Positions 53,761 through 64,000 of a DNA stretch of 64,000 bases are shown here, in pieces (the stretch's first letter is position 1; the number at the start of each line of letters is the position of its first letter). The notes under the pieces are model-generated. The model saw only the letters and a program-made list of their open reading frames with translations, was not told the DNA's origin and ran no database searches. This DNA comes from Hypoxylon rubiginosum (taxonomy: Eukaryota > Ascomycota > Sordariomycetes > Xylariales > Hypoxylaceae): positions 1,240,001-1,304,000 of the forward strand of contig CADCXA010000027.1 of NCBI GenBank assembly GCA_902806565.1, read 5' to 3'. The position numbers and the translations under genes were made by a program.

Positions 53761-56700
53761 ATGGATAGCTTGTCTTCCTCTCCCGATCCGCTTGGAGACG
53801 ATCCTCCTAGCTCGGCGCTGTCGTACGCGCGACGTACAACAAATCATACCCTTACGAACCACGATCTCTCCGCCATATCCATTCCGAGGAGCCAGCTGAC
53901 GAGGACGACGTCCCCTTTGAGGCATTCGCCCAGGAAGCGCATCTTCGAACTCGACGTCGGCAATGAACTCTCACCGCAAAAGATCCTCGTCACCGTCGAA
54001 GCCGAGGAGGCCATGAAGCGGGGCATAAATCGTCGGCTATTTCCATCCTCATCCCCGACCCGAAGCGATCGCCGCGTAGAAACCACCACAACTACTATAC
54101 CGCTTAACGACGAGATAGAGAATGAGTCTACTCCCCGACGACGTGGCCGACCGCGCCGGACTAGTAATGGCACTCCTATGCCGAGGGGGAAGAAGAGGGC
54201 CGGCACGCCCTTGCAGAATACAACCCGACAGACGCGCCGAAAAAGTGGCCCAGAGTCAGATGCTAGTGTGTTCAACGATACGCCAGTACAGGCAAATGTA
54301 GGCTCGTCTCTGTCGAAACCGAAAGCTCGGCCTCGAAAAACGCCCAAAAATGCCTCCAAGGCACAGGCAGTACCATCGTCACAGCTCTCCAACAATGGCG
54401 CTAAGAGAAAACGAGGGCGCCCACGAAAGGCGCTTATGCCGGACGACTTTGCTATACTTGCAGATGGCGGCAATCAGTCTGCTGGTGGTGATGTGGCGAA
54501 TGACGATACTATTCAGCCGGTTCAAGAACATCCAGAAGACTTGCTACCGCCGGTGCCGGACCAAGACTCAGACGTATTTGGGGGTGAAGGAGGTCGGCAT
54601 GAGGAGGCGTATGACGATACGCAGAACCTCATCGACGAAATAGCACGAGAAAGTGATGGGACACCAGTACCTGAGGATATATCGCGCGCGGCTGGGGGTA
54701 TACAACAAGATTCAGGATCACGAACGTTATCACATCGGCAAGAATCAGACGAGGAAGATGTGGCTATGGACGAAGACTACCCAGAAATGATGGAACCTCA
54801 GAGCGACGCAGAGTCGGACTTTACTGATATAGGGGCGATGCCTCGTAGCGGTCAAGATACACTCGCACACGCATCCGATTTCAGTATGATAGCCGTAGAA
54901 TCACTTCCCTCGTTCCAGGCAAACAGAAGCGCCTTTCCTTCCGACCCTCCTGAGATGGGCGAAGAAACGAGTCATATCATCAACCAAACTTTAGAATCAC
55001 TGCGAAGGAGTACACAAACTGAAGCGGACGGGGATGACCAGCATGATGCGCCGGGTGGTTCATTAGCAGAGATTGGTGATAACAGCCTACTGGGACGATT
55101 AAGAAGCCCGAGAAGACAGAAGGAGGTTCCACTGAGCCGACAAGTATTTTCTGGCAAAACACCCCATGTAGACGATTCTTTCTCAAGCATCCCCGAGAGT
55201 ATCCTGCATGCAGCAACCCCCGGACGATTGCCTATGAAAACGGCCTCGACAAATCAGCACGATGACTCCAACGTGTATGACGACTCCTTTTCTGAGATCC
55301 CCGAAGCAATCCTCGAAGCGGCTACCCCTAGGCCGCGAACTCGTACGGTAGGACCTACGGAGGAATCTTACACGCAGGCACCAGCTCAAGTCAGCCCGGT
55401 CAACAGAAACACAGGGCCCGATTTTGGATCGAGTAGACTACCAACTCCGGATGATACATCGTCTTCTAATGCTGGATCGAAGCGAGCGCCAGAAGACGAA
55501 CTAGACCCATCTTCGAGAGCTCAGACTATCGCCGGTTCTCACCCCAATTCGGACATCCAGTCCTCGCCCCCTATTATGAATCGACCACGCGCAATGGATT
55601 TTGGTCCGTCACAGCTAGATCAAGAGATCAGCAATACACCCGCTCTACAGCGCTCATCTCCTCGGTTGCCACATTCTACTCAAGAACATGCGGAACCGCC
55701 TAAGTCATTAGAACCTCCTTTTATTAGCAGACCTTCCCTTTCACCGATTGTACGAGTCGGACGGACTCTGCAGAATGTGATGTCAGATAGATCATCACCC
55801 GAGGGTCGCGAAAGCAGTCTTGGGAGCCCATTTAGAGGATCTATGGGCAATGATCACCCGCAGCCAGTTACGTCGGATCGTTCTAATGACTCACCAACTC
55901 GAGCCAACCATAGCATACGCACCCAATCTAACGCCCCATATTGGCTCAACTCGAGACCTGCACTTGCTCAAAGCACGAGGTCCAGCTTTTCCCACAACCA
56001 ACCACCGGCACAGGGAGATGTCATTGGCGACATTGGCGGAATGTCAGACCCGTTCGGCCCTGATGTGTCTGATTATTCAGAGGCCGAAGCCTTGAGACGG
56101 TCTGCATATGATGCGGATAGCCGAGTATCGCAGCCACGACCCCCAGTGTATATCCCATCAGTGACCAGTTCGACTAGAGCAATGCTGCCAAGTGATAATG
56201 CCATGAGTTGGGTTGCGGATGCCGATGATCAGCAAGACGGGAACCAACAGGATGGCCTAGAAACGATGCGTTCTCGAACCTCGACTGTATTTGCTACCCG
56301 TGGCTCAAATATGAGCCAAGTAATGGCCACGAACGACGAGGCTGTAGACCACAAAATGGAAGACGAGCAGGAACAATTCAACGAAGATTTTGGCGAATTA
56401 CCGGAGGAACAAGTCGATGATGCTGATCTGTGGGACATGGAAGCTTCAAGATTAACCCCCAAGAGGCCGGAGCGAGCACGAACTGCACCGCAGCGGGACG
56501 AACCCCCTCCTCGACGAACCAAGATACCCAGCCCGTGGAGGAGAACTAGCAGGCGGCTCATCTACCGGGAGGAGATTGCGAGTCCTTCTCAAATAGCGAT
56601 TGAGGAGAGCCTACAGAGTGAGGCAGAGGAGGCAGAGGCGGCTTCGATAGCACGCCCGATAGCACGTCAGCGACGACCACGCCAGGAAGTTCAGTCCAAG

Positions 56701-58506
56701 GCACAGGGAAAAAGACCTGAGTCTGCAGTTGTTAATGAGCCCTCGCCAGCTCAACCCGAGCACCAAGCTTCGGAACCTGAGCCGGAAATTCGGGAACAAC
56801 CAATAGAGCCTATAGATGCATCCGAGTACTCTATGCTACTTGAACAGGACGAGGCTACACCAATAAGCCAAGAGAAGCCGGCAGACGTGTCTGATTATTC
56901 CATGCTAGCTCAACGAACACAGAATGCGCCTGCAACGCAAGAAAAGCCTGCATCCGTCAAATCCCGACTTCTCAGCGGATTCAATCTCATGTCCTTCTTC
57001 TCATCACCTGCCTCTTTGCCTAAGAAGCTTCCTGAAGCTGAGCAAGCAGACGCATCCGATAAGACTAGAAAGATTGCCCAACCTGTGTTCCAAAAGCCAA
57101 CTTCGAAAGAGCCGGAGATGGCACAGCCTAGGGAACCGCAGCGATCTCTCTGGTCTACGGGGCTATTCCCATCGATCCCACAGAAGGAATTCCAACCAAG
57201 TCCGGAACGGCGAACTGATCTGTTCTCCCCGGCGCCCGCATTGGCATCGAATAACACCGTACCGGATACCTACGAGTCGGCTTCGCCATCTCCTGCACCG
57301 TCACCGTCACCGTCACCGTCACCGTCGCCTGATCTATCGGCTTCTCCTACACCATCGGAGTCGCCCGAACCTGATTCCCCCGAGCCTAATTCACCTCAGT
57401 CACCTCAGTCACCTCCACCGTCAACTCCCGAGCGGCAGACGTATCCGCCCATTGAGCAGAAGCAAAACTTCACGCCGCGCCCAGGTCAAGCTAGTGGCTA
57501 TCTGTTCAGACGCGGTCCGTCTGCAACTAGAAGCGACGCAGAGACTGATCTTCTCCAACTACCAAGCGATGACCAGCAGGAATCATCGCTCATGACGGAC
57601 GGGACAGATTATGAGCGCCTACCGCCGCGAGAGAAGCCATCTCGGTGGGATAAGACGTTATCCCCGTCTAAGTCGTGCTTCCGCTCCCCGTTGAAACCGA
57701 CAACGCCAGGACGAGTAGTAGCCTTCACGAATATCGCACTGTCCCCAACCGCACAAGCACAGGCCCGTGCTGAGGAGCAGAATAGCCTGAGGGATGGTGG
57801 CAGTGGCCTCTTTTCTCAGGGCCTACCCCTCCAGTCTATCACCGAAACTAGAGAGACAGAAACGAGAGCTTCGGCATCTTACTCTCGCCGCCCGCTTCGC
57901 AACATAGCCCCGGCTCCCGCTTCTATCCCTGCTCCCATCCCAGCTCCCGTACACGCTCCCAGAACCAACAATCCCTCCGCCGCTACCACTATTAACAAGA
58001 ATGCCTTCCTCACCAATAATAGTAACAGCGCCAACTACTCGGCGCCCCCGCAACCACCCCCGCAACCCCGCGCCTTCGCGCTCTCGCCGACCGAGTGGAC
58101 ACGGCAGCACTGGGTGCGCATGGACGAGCTACTATATCTACGGCGGCACGAGCCGCTACAGTTTCAGCAGCTGGTTCCATTGCCGCCACGGTCGCAGCGT
58201 CCCTCCCTCACGGCAGGTCTCCTGGGTAAGGAGGTGGCGGCCCAGGGCGAGAGCATCATCCTTGAGCCCTGGCACCTCGACATCATCGACGCGTTCCGCC
58301 ACGAGGTCGGCGGCTGGGACATGCGGTCCCTCGCCAAGCGTCTGTTCGCGCTCATCATCGGCGAGGAGAGGAGGAGGGTGGCCAAGGAGACGAAGCACAG
58401 GGAGATGGAGATGCAAACGCAGAGGGAGAGGGAAAGGGAAATGGCGTGGAGGGCCGGGAGGACGACTGGGGCAGCAGGTTTTTGGGGAGGAGGATCGGCT
58501 GGCTGA
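53761..58506 (+). CDS. Large AT-hook protein, unknown function
   Basis: Single exon of 1581 aa, probably nuclear. Two AT-hook cores, RRRGRPRRTS at about residue 125 and KRKRGRPRKA at about 214, should bind the minor groove of A/T-rich DNA. The middle 1000 residues are mostly disordered and acidic/Ser-rich. Duplicated blocks occur: DDSFSSIPESILHAATP (about 471) and DDSFSEIPEAILEAATP (about 508). Three S(D/E)(F/Y)SM motifs lie at about 372, 1021 and 1044. A PSPSPSP stretch lies near 1180. The last about 140 residues are ordered: TEWTRQHWVRMDELLYLRR, then EPWHLDIIDAFRHEVGGWDM and SLAKRLFALIIGEERRR, which look like the conserved functional domain. This C-terminal block is seen in fungal AT-hook proteins I remember only as hypothetical. 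Confidence 0.85.
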   Translation: MDSLSSSPDPLGDDPPSSALSYARRTTNHTLTNHDLSAISIPRSQLTRTTSPLRHSPRKRIFELDVGNELSPQKILVTVEAEEAMKRGINRRLFPSSSPTRSDRRVETTTTTIPLNDEIENESTPRRRGRPRRTSNGTPMPRGKKRAGTPLQNTTRQTRRKSGPESDASVFNDTPVQANVGSSLSKPKARPRKTPKNASKAQAVPSSQLSNNGAKRKRGRPRKALMPDDFAILADGGNQSAGGDVANDDTIQPVQEHPEDLLPPVPDQDSDVFGGEGGRHEEAYDDTQNLIDEIARESDGTPVPEDISRAAGGIQQDSGSRTLSHRQESDEEDVAMDEDYPEMMEPQSDAESDFTDIGAMPRSGQDTLAHASDFSMIAVESLPSFQANRSAFPSDPPEMGEETSHIINQTLESLRRSTQTEADGDDQHDAPGGSLAEIGDNSLLGRLRSPRRQKEVPLSRQVFSGKTPHVDDSFSSIPESILHAATPGRLPMKTASTNQHDDSNVYDDSFSEIPEAILEAATPRPRTRTVGPTEESYTQAPAQVSPVNRNTGPDFGSSRLPTPDDTSSSNAGSKRAPEDELDPSSRAQTIAGSHPNSDIQSSPPIMNRPRAMDFGPSQLDQEISNTPALQRSSPRLPHSTQEHAEPPKSLEPPFISRPSLSPIVRVGRTLQNVMSDRSSPEGRESSLGSPFRGSMGNDHPQPVTSDRSNDSPTRANHSIRTQSNAPYWLNSRPALAQSTRSSFSHNQPPAQGDVIGDIGGMSDPFGPDVSDYSEAEALRRSAYDADSRVSQPRPPVYIPSVTSSTRAMLPSDNAMSWVADADDQQDGNQQDGLETMRSRTSTVFATRGSNMSQVMATNDEAVDHKMEDEQEQFNEDFGELPEEQVDDADLWDMEASRLTPKRPERARTAPQRDEPPPRRTKIPSPWRRTSRRLIYREEIASPSQIAIEESLQSEAEEAEAASIARPIARQRRPRQEVQSKAQGKRPESAVVNEPSPAQPEHQASEPEPEIREQPIEPIDASEYSMLLEQDEATPISQEKPADVSDYSMLAQRTQNAPATQEKPASVKSRLLSGFNLMSFFSSPASLPKKLPEAEQADASDKTRKIAQPVFQKPTSKEPEMAQPREPQRSLWSTGLFPSIPQKEFQPSPERRTDLFSPAPALASNNTVPDTYESASPSPAPSPSPSPSPSPDLSASPTPSESPEPDSPEPNSPQSPQSPPPSTPERQTYPPIEQKQNFTPRPGQASGYLFRRGPSATRSDAETDLLQLPSDDQQESSLMTDGTDYERLPPREKPSRWDKTLSPSKSCFRSPLKPTTPGRVVAFTNIALSPTAQAQARAEEQNSLRDGGSGLFSQGLPLQSITETRETETRASASYSRRPLRNIAPAPASIPAPIPAPVHAPRTNNPSAATTINKNAFLTNNSNSANYSAPPQPPPQPRAFALSPTEWTRQHWVRMDELLYLRRHEPLQFQQLVPLPPRSQRPSLTAGLLGKEVAAQGESIILEPWHLDIIDAFRHEVGGWDMRSLAKRLFALIIGEERRRVAKETKHREMEMQTQREREREMAWRAGRTTGAAGFWGGGSAG

Positions 58507-59439
58507 GAAGGCTCGTTACGAATTCGAGAGGGACTTCATACAGACATCGAGGCAGTCTACAGGGAGTGGCGGGATATTCGACGCACTTGCTCTTACTGTT
58601 TACAATGACGATGACGGAAATTGGACGAGGGACTTTTGCCATGAAACCAACAGGATGGGTACCCTTCAGGGATGATACTACTACTACACGCATTGTTGTT
58701 GGCGGGTCCTTGGCCATTGGGTCTTGTTTACGCGGAGGAGGACTGCATAATGGTTTTGTACACAAGCACAGCCCGGCGTTTATGTTATTATTCTTGACAG
58801 GCGGGCGAGCAGGCAGGCAAGATATAGATCGGTGCATTGGAAAGGCGGGGAGGGGAACAATGAGATTGATGGTTACAGATACCCCCGTTGTCGGATTCTC
58901 TCACGGTTTAGATACCTAGGTACTGTAATTCAGGGTAATCCAGGTGGTTTTATATACCTCTCTACTGATGAGCTACGGGGGGGAAAGGCACGCTGCTGGT
59001 TTGCATTCGAGGAGTTTCTGGCATTCATCCGGACAAGTAGCCGATTAGGATACGGATAAGGGAGCTTGCTATATAGGCTAGGGGTAGTTAAAACGACAGT
59101 AAAGGGAATTTACGTGTACATACATACACAAGACACTTCTGAAATATATGTGATTGATACGTTAGGCAGGCTTTTCATGCCTATGTCAGCTTATGCCAGA
59201 GAAGCCATAAACGCCATTTGCATATGACTAGCTCCTAGGCTCTGGCTTTGTTTCATTTCTTCTACCTAGTAATAGTACAGCGGGTTCCTCCCGAGCAGTC
59301 CGTCCATCCCATCTACTAGACACCTCCGAGGGACTTGGGTCTGCCTTCGGTAATTACTAGCTAGTGGTCACCATCCCATTCCTCATGATACTGACTACTC
59401 GCTCCGCCTGCTTTTCTCATTTTGGAGAGCGTGGTCTCT
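58507..59439. other. Intergenic region between convergent genes
   Basis: 3' flanks of the AT-hook gene and of rpn6. Open frames that overlap the AT-hook C terminus in other phases are shadows. No feature is recognised. Confidence 0.55.
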
Positions 59440-60833
59440 CTACTCGAGCATGGAGGCCTGATTCGTGTAGAGGACGTCGACGACGTTGCTCAGCTTGTCG
59501 AGGGTCTGGAGGGCGGCGTCGTAGGTCTCGTCGCGCTGGGTCTCGTCGAAGATGATGAGGCAGCCGGCGCCCTGGTCGAGGACGCCGATGATGACCTTGT
59601 CGAGGATCATCTGGGAGAGCTTGCGCTCGACCTGCTGGGTGTCGAGGCCGACCATCTTGGCGATGTGAGCGATCTCGACGCGGCTGAAGGGCTCGATCAC
59701 CTTGATCAAGTTCTGCTCCAGCATGGCGTCGTACAGGCGCCGCAGGTGGTTGCGGATGAAGGTGTCGCTGCCGAGCTCGTACCGGTATCTAGCCAGCGCG
59801 CGCTCGTACTCCTCGAGCGACCGGTTCGAGTGGGCGCGCGCGATCGCCTTCATGGCCTCGAGGTTCTGGCCCGCGTACTTCTGGGCCTGCTTGGACGCCA
59901 TCAGGTTGTTGACGTCGTCGACCAGGTTCAGCATGATCTTGCACAACAGCATGTACTGCAGCGCGGCAGTGGCTTTGGCAGTGTCGTCCTGGGTGTGGTA
60001 GCCGTCGAGGGCCTCGATGAAGTACGAGAAGGCCGTGTTAAAGTCCTGGTCCATGGTATGCAACATGCCGGACTGCATGTCCAGGTTCGCCTGGAGTAAG
60101 GGCGGCGTATAGACCGAGGCGGCGCTCGTTCTCGCGCTGGTGAGGGCGGCGCGGGCCTTGGAGTTGTTGCCCAGCGCGTGGTAGACTCTAGATTCTAGCA
60201 GCTGGACTTCTACCAGCACCAACTTGTCGTCAAGGCGCTTCAGCTCCCGGAGGAGGCCGTTGATAAGCGTCAGGGCATCGTAGTAGGACTGCTTAGCCAT
60301 ATATAGAGTGACTAGTCTCGTCTCGAGGTTCTGGCGCAAGAAGCTCCGTCTCTCGGAGGTGGCCCATTCTATACATGACTTGGTAACGGCAATCTGAATA
60401 TCGGTTGTATTGGGGATGGCATCGAAGAGGTCGAGAAGCTGGCGGACTATAACGGACAGATGATTAGATGTACGTTTAAGCGGCAAGGACTTGGTTTGTC
60501 AGCTGAAGCATACCCAATTTGGCCGTCTTGGCCTTTGCAAAGCTGGAGAGCACGGTTCTGCTAGTGGTAACAAGATCGACAAGGTCCTTTGGCTTCCTAG
60601 TCTCAAGGTCAGATGCGAGAAAGGAAATATGTAAAGCTGATGGCGTCTGCTCACTTTTCGTCGCGGTACAGCTCGCCTAAGCTTATCAATGCCGACTCGT
60701 ACTCCTTAATGGCTTCATCGGAGGTTACGGAGGGCGGCTTAGATATGATATCTTTGTAGATGGCCTCCGCTTTTCGCGGGTCGGTGCTGGCAAGCGATTG
60801 CGCCTCCTTCACAGACGACTTCGTCGCAGCCAT
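59440..60833 (-). CDS. rpn6: 26S proteasome lid subunit Rpn6/PSMD11
   Basis: Lid subunit that clamps the base to the 20S core in the 26S proteasome. Three exons on the minus strand: 60655-60833, 60514-60596 and 59440-60446. They give 422 aa, essentially the length of human PSMD11. The start MAATKSSVKEAQ is at 60833. Helical repeats run through the first 300 residues: the second exon carries DLVTTSRTVLSSFAKAKTAKL, and the third opens with VRQLLDLFDAIPN. The PCI domain follows: RNHLRRLYDAMLEQNLIKVI, the winged-helix part FSRVEIAHIAKMVGLDTQQV with ERKLSQMILDKVIIGVLDQ, and a C-terminal helix ending NQASMLE. Both introns are short with normal signals. An upstream in-frame start is not needed. Confidence 0.93.
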
Positions 60834-61702
60834 GTTGATCGCTTGCGTGCTCGAGAGGGCGGATGACGGTGACCAGGTCAAGGTGAGGAGATAGAAGCTT
60901 TCGGGCGTTAAATCGAGTCTAGAATATGCCTGAGGCGAGTAGTCCGAAGTTCGTCGTGAGATGTTGAATAGGTTGAAGATGTTGAGATGTTTGAGTAGGC
61001 AAGAAGTAGGTAGCAGTAGGTTATTCCATACAATTGAGCTCAGCGCTTGCCGTCCACTGCTGTAGCTCTAGCCTTGCGCTTAGGCTTAGGTGGTAAAGTG
61101 GGTCTTTACGGACCTACAGGTGACGCAGCTTCAATGCCTAGCGGAGTAGCCGGTAATTCCGTTCCGCTACTATATAAGACTATCACTTTTAGATGCATAG
61201 GATTTACTTACACGGATAATCACCAACAAAGAGTAAGGGGTAACAAGAACTCGACGATAGACAACATAGACAACGGGTATCCAGATTCATCCTACAGTAT
61301 TCCTACCTACAAAACTCCCAACAAAAAAAGACGACCTTGTGAGTCGGTCATTCGTGACCGTAACCTGTGTCCATAACTGTGTCCATAACTATACGAGTTA
61401 TTTGCAGTATACCAACCCAGACAAAATAGCCTCCACCACTTTTCCCTTCTCCTGGGGGAAAAGAAACGAGAGTATAACCGCCAGCGCCGCTACCGCGAGG
61501 TTTTCCCAGATCAAGTAGACGATTGCCCCCAACTCCTAGATAAGCAGGGTACCCTATACTATTAGATAGAATAGCCCTTTCTTCCCAAATATTTTTTGTA
61601 TCCCTTCAATATCTTCCGAAATCATACGAAGCCCGCTTCTGCTGTAGACGCCCAGACACACGTTAGTCTTTGTCTCTGCGTGTGGAGAAGGAAAAAGCAG
61701 TG
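60834..61702. other. Intergenic region, nothing recognised
   Basis: Promoter of rpn6 and the 3' flank of the pseudokinase gene. No repeat, RNA or coding frame that I trust. Confidence 0.55.
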
Positions 61703-63469
61703 TTAATTACCTGCGTATATACGAGCCTGCCAAGTGCGCACCTTATTAGATCGAATACTCTGCATGCCCTGTAGGCCGCTGCTGCTGCCCGCCGCCATGT
61801 CTTCCTCCCGGATCGAACCGCTGCTCATCGGCCGGTGGGACATCGGTCGAGCCGTGCTCGGCCTCGCGGAGCCGCTATGTCTCCTCGACGCGATGTTGAA
61901 GCTCTCGCTGCCTCCTCTGCTAATGTGCAGGTTACCAAGTCCAAAGTCCCATCCACCGTATTGGTGAACGCAGTGCGGTTCCATAATCTGGCAATTTTCT
62001 GTGAGGATCTTGTATATGCTCCGTTCTACCTCCTGAGCGGTCGGTCGTTCGTGCGGTAGCACCGACAGCATCCGCGCCACCACCTGTAGCATCGGAGCCA
62101 TGCCGCGAAACACCTGGTCGTCCTTCTTGGACGCGTCCTTGGCCAGCCCAGCCATCCAGGATTCCACTTGCCCAATGTTCTTATGGAATGAAGAATCCAG
62201 AACCGCTCCTCCCCGGCCAGCCAGCTTGTGCTTCGCCGCTCGATGTGACGCAAATGCCCGGGTCTGGCGTTTCAGTAAGAGGCCTAGCAACTCAAGTATC
62301 ACGCAGCCCAGTGAGAATATGTCGACCGCCTGGGGGTTGAGAGAAGGTGTTGGCGTGTGAAGCATCGAGGCCGGGGTTCCGGCTTCCGAGCCACCCCTAC
62401 TAATAGAGAATGTGGAATTATCCGACGAATTTGACGCTGAAGTCGACGCTGAAGAAGTAGCAATAAGCGTACTCTTTCGGTGTAGACTCGAGTGGCTGGT
62501 AGATGGCCGGTACCACTGTTCAGGGGCGGCATAATCGTAAGTTTCCTTGTCGAAGGCTGCTTTGTCCGCAGTGCTAGCTATTGCCTCTGCGCTTAAACGG
62601 GTTATGTCTGAGTAGAAGATGTGGTTGTTGGTGTTAAAAAGCACTGTCGACGGTCTTATATTGCCGTGAGATAGGCCCCGACTATGGAGAAAGCAAAGCG
62701 TGTCCACCAGGCAATGAATCCAGTTCATGAATAGCTGTCTCCGGTCTTGCTTGGCCAACGATTTCAACGAGCCCGGCATGTTCACGAGGAGCGATTTGAG
62801 GCTGTAGTCGCTCGGGAGTGTGAAGAGAACATAGCCTTGGTCGCGGTGATAATACGACCCAAAGTAGGATACGAGATGGTCGGATTCGACATTATTTGTC
62901 TTGTCGGTCTCGGTAAGGAAATCCTTACATGTCAACATGCCGGGTCCGGTCCCGATAGGAATGCGACGCCGTGAGAAAACCTCGCCAGGTCTATTCGGCA
63001 GCTCGACCCTATCCACCGCGCTATTGAGGTTTAGTCCGGGGCGTTTGTCCACGTTGATAGGGACGACCTCGGGATCTTCGTATACCACATGGATGCCCTT
63101 CTCTATGAATTTCAGCAGGTAATGAAATTGGCGGAAGTAGAATCTCCTATCAAACTTGTCATCTCTGGTGGCCGTAAGCGCTAGCCGCTCTATCTGGTCG
63201 GGCGGGATGGGGAGGTCATTGTCGTCCCAGCTATCGTCAATAAGTCCAAATATCTGATCAGGCACGCCGAGGTCCAAAAGGATGAGAAAGATGCGTTTGG
63301 CCTTCTCGTCAATCCATTCCCAGTACGTGCCGTCCGTTAAGCCGTCGCCGAAGCCCAGTGGCAGGTCGAGGCGTTTTATCTCCTCGGGGAGGAGGTGTGA
63401 GCAGACAAACTGTCGAGTGACAGTGGCTTCAATCCGAGACGGATCCCACCACATGGCTACCGTCGACAT
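61703..63469 (-). CDS. Protein-kinase-fold protein, probable pseudokinase
   Basis: Single-exon model of 588 aa from the first ATG (MSTVAMWWDPSRIEATVT). A longer frame opens upstream only through GTG. An N-terminal helical domain (about residues 10-130) is followed by a kinase-like fold. LVSYFGSYYHRDQGYVLF corresponds to the strand 4-5 region, and LCFLHSRGLSHGNIRPSTVL has HGN where active kinases have HRD. SDITRLS stands in place of DFG, then YAAPEQW retains the APE motif and VDIFSLGCVILELLGL the later helix. Loss of both the catalytic Asp loop and the metal-binding Asp-Phe-Gly points to a pseudokinase. A long Ser/Thr-rich insert (residues about 345-385) splits the lobe, and the tail is Ser/Arg-rich. 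A scaffold or signalling role is likely but unnamed. Confidence 0.75.
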   Translation of the reverse strand: MSTVAMWWDPSRIEATVTRQFVCSHLLPEEIKRLDLPLGFGDGLTDGTYWEWIDEKAKRIFLILLDLGVPDQIFGLIDDSWDDNDLPIPPDQIERLALTATRDDKFDRRFYFRQFHYLLKFIEKGIHVVYEDPEVVPINVDKRPGLNLNSAVDRVELPNRPGEVFSRRRIPIGTGPGMLTCKDFLTETDKTNNVESDHLVSYFGSYYHRDQGYVLFTLPSDYSLKSLLVNMPGSLKSLAKQDRRQLFMNWIHCLVDTLCFLHSRGLSHGNIRPSTVLFNTNNHIFYSDITRLSAEAIASTADKAAFDKETYDYAAPEQWYRPSTSHSSLHRKSTLIATSSASTSASNSSDNSTFSISRGGSEAGTPASMLHTPTPSLNPQAVDIFSLGCVILELLGLLLKRQTRAFASHRAAKHKLAGRGGAVLDSSFHKNIGQVESWMAGLAKDASKKDDQVFRGMAPMLQVVARMLSVLPHERPTAQEVERSIYKILTENCQIMEPHCVHQYGGWDFGLGNLHISRGGSESFNIASRRHSGSARPSTARPMSHRPMSSGSIREEDMAAGSSSGLQGMQSIRSNKVRTWQARIYAGN

Positions 63470-64000
63470 AGCAAGGGTGTCATTACAACATCTGAGATCC
63501 ACACCTTAGAATGTCAGTCCAGTCCAGTCCGGTCCAGTCAAGCCAGTCAAGTCACGCGACTCAAGCGCCGCACGTAATATGATTTGGGAATAATCGCGAC
63601 GAGTTCTTTAGCAGGGCATAACATAAGTTGGGTTCATGTCAGCAAGGTGCCCAAGGGGCGTAGGGCGGTTTATAGGATCTACGAATTCAATGCGACTCCC
63701 GACAGAAGAAGGCGTCGGCCTAGGTGCGACATAGAGACGTAGGGTCAGGTCAGTCAGCAGAGAGAGTAAATGTCGCCCGGAGGCAATATTTCTCGGATAG
63801 GCATTCGAAGCGTATTTTTCCCCCGATAGCTCTCCATAGCTCGCGTAGTAAAAGGGCAATCCGGTTCGAAGTACTATGTACGAAGGTATAAAGGCATGGT
63901 ATATGATAGGAGTCCTCACGCGGGACTGAATGGATCCTGATTACTTTGTGCACTTAGCAAATCATGTTGGTGACCGTTTAGGGTGAATCTTGGATCGACT
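63470..64000. other. Upstream region at the window edge, nothing recognised
   Basis: Promoter of the pseudokinase gene, with a short CCAGTCCAGTCCGGTCCAG-type repeat near 63511-63545. Two overlapping minus-strand frames at 63608-63953 look spurious. Confidence 0.5.

Noticed and set aside
58001..58675. 224-codon frame overlapping the C terminus of the AT-hook gene
   Set aside because: Shadow frame of a G/C-rich coding region; the AT-hook frame carries the conserved-looking motifs.
1..64000. CRISPR arrays, bacterial operons, riboswitches or prophage features
   Set aside because: The sequence is eukaryotic with spliceosomal introns; the tandem repeats seen have no regular spacers.

Overview
This window is nuclear DNA from a filamentous ascomycete (Pezizomycotina, most likely a Sordariomycete). 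Three things point there. Genes carry short introns of about 47-101 nt with GT(A/G)xGT donors, CTAAC-like branch points and YAG acceptors. Intergenic DNA is rich in TAGGTA/TACCTA words. The protein set is typical of filamentous fungi: an FTR1-type iron permease, a PARP-E2 fusion, a fungal kinase-like pseudogene and a GA4-desaturase-like enzyme. The order (for example Xylariales) is a guess. Gene models were built by hand from splice signals and protein-family resemblance; no database search was run.

Layout. 0-7.2 kb: high-affinity iron permease (+) behind two GATA-type iron-repressor sites, a BTB/POZ protein (+), ESCRT-III Vps24/CHMP3 (-), and the Hsp90 co-chaperone p23/Sba1 (+) with an 18-nt microexon. 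7.2-25.6 kb: a gene-poor block with two small fungal proteins of unknown function (8410-8766, 18248-18748), one tRNA-Thr(CGT), a tRNA-Glu-like relic and several microsatellites. 25.6-31.05 kb: one six-exon gene for a 1709-aa WD40/helical-repeat/disordered protein. 31-33 kb: non-coding DNA with two tRNA-like relics. 33-40 kb: a dense cluster with PIG-H/Gpi15 (+), Pus3/Deg1 (-), a Rho-like GTPase with a degenerate G3 motif (+), RNA polymerase III subunit Rpc17/RPC9 (-), a 78-aa two-exon protein (-) and a COG7-like Golgi tether subunit (-). 40-46 kb: the PARP-E2 fusion (+) with a leader intron, then a possible 101-aa membrane protein (+). 47-53 kb: an Sds3-like histone deacetylase subunit (+), a GA4-desaturase/AsaB-like enzyme (-), a kinase-like pseudogene with two in-frame stops (+) and a decayed reading frame (-). 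53.7-63.5 kb: a 1581-aa AT-hook protein (+), the proteasome lid subunit Rpn6 (-) and a pseudokinase-like protein (-).

Most genes are housekeeping functions in unrelated pathways (iron uptake, membrane remodelling, chaperoning, GPI-anchor synthesis, tRNA modification, Pol III transcription, Golgi tethering, deacetylation, proteolysis). I see no operon-like pathway or secondary-metabolite cluster. The most interesting items are the PARP-E2 fusion, the degenerate Rho-like GTPase, the pseudokinase, the p23 microexon, the iron-responsive promoter and the small genes that simple ORF calling misses. I found no convincing wholly new multi-gene system.
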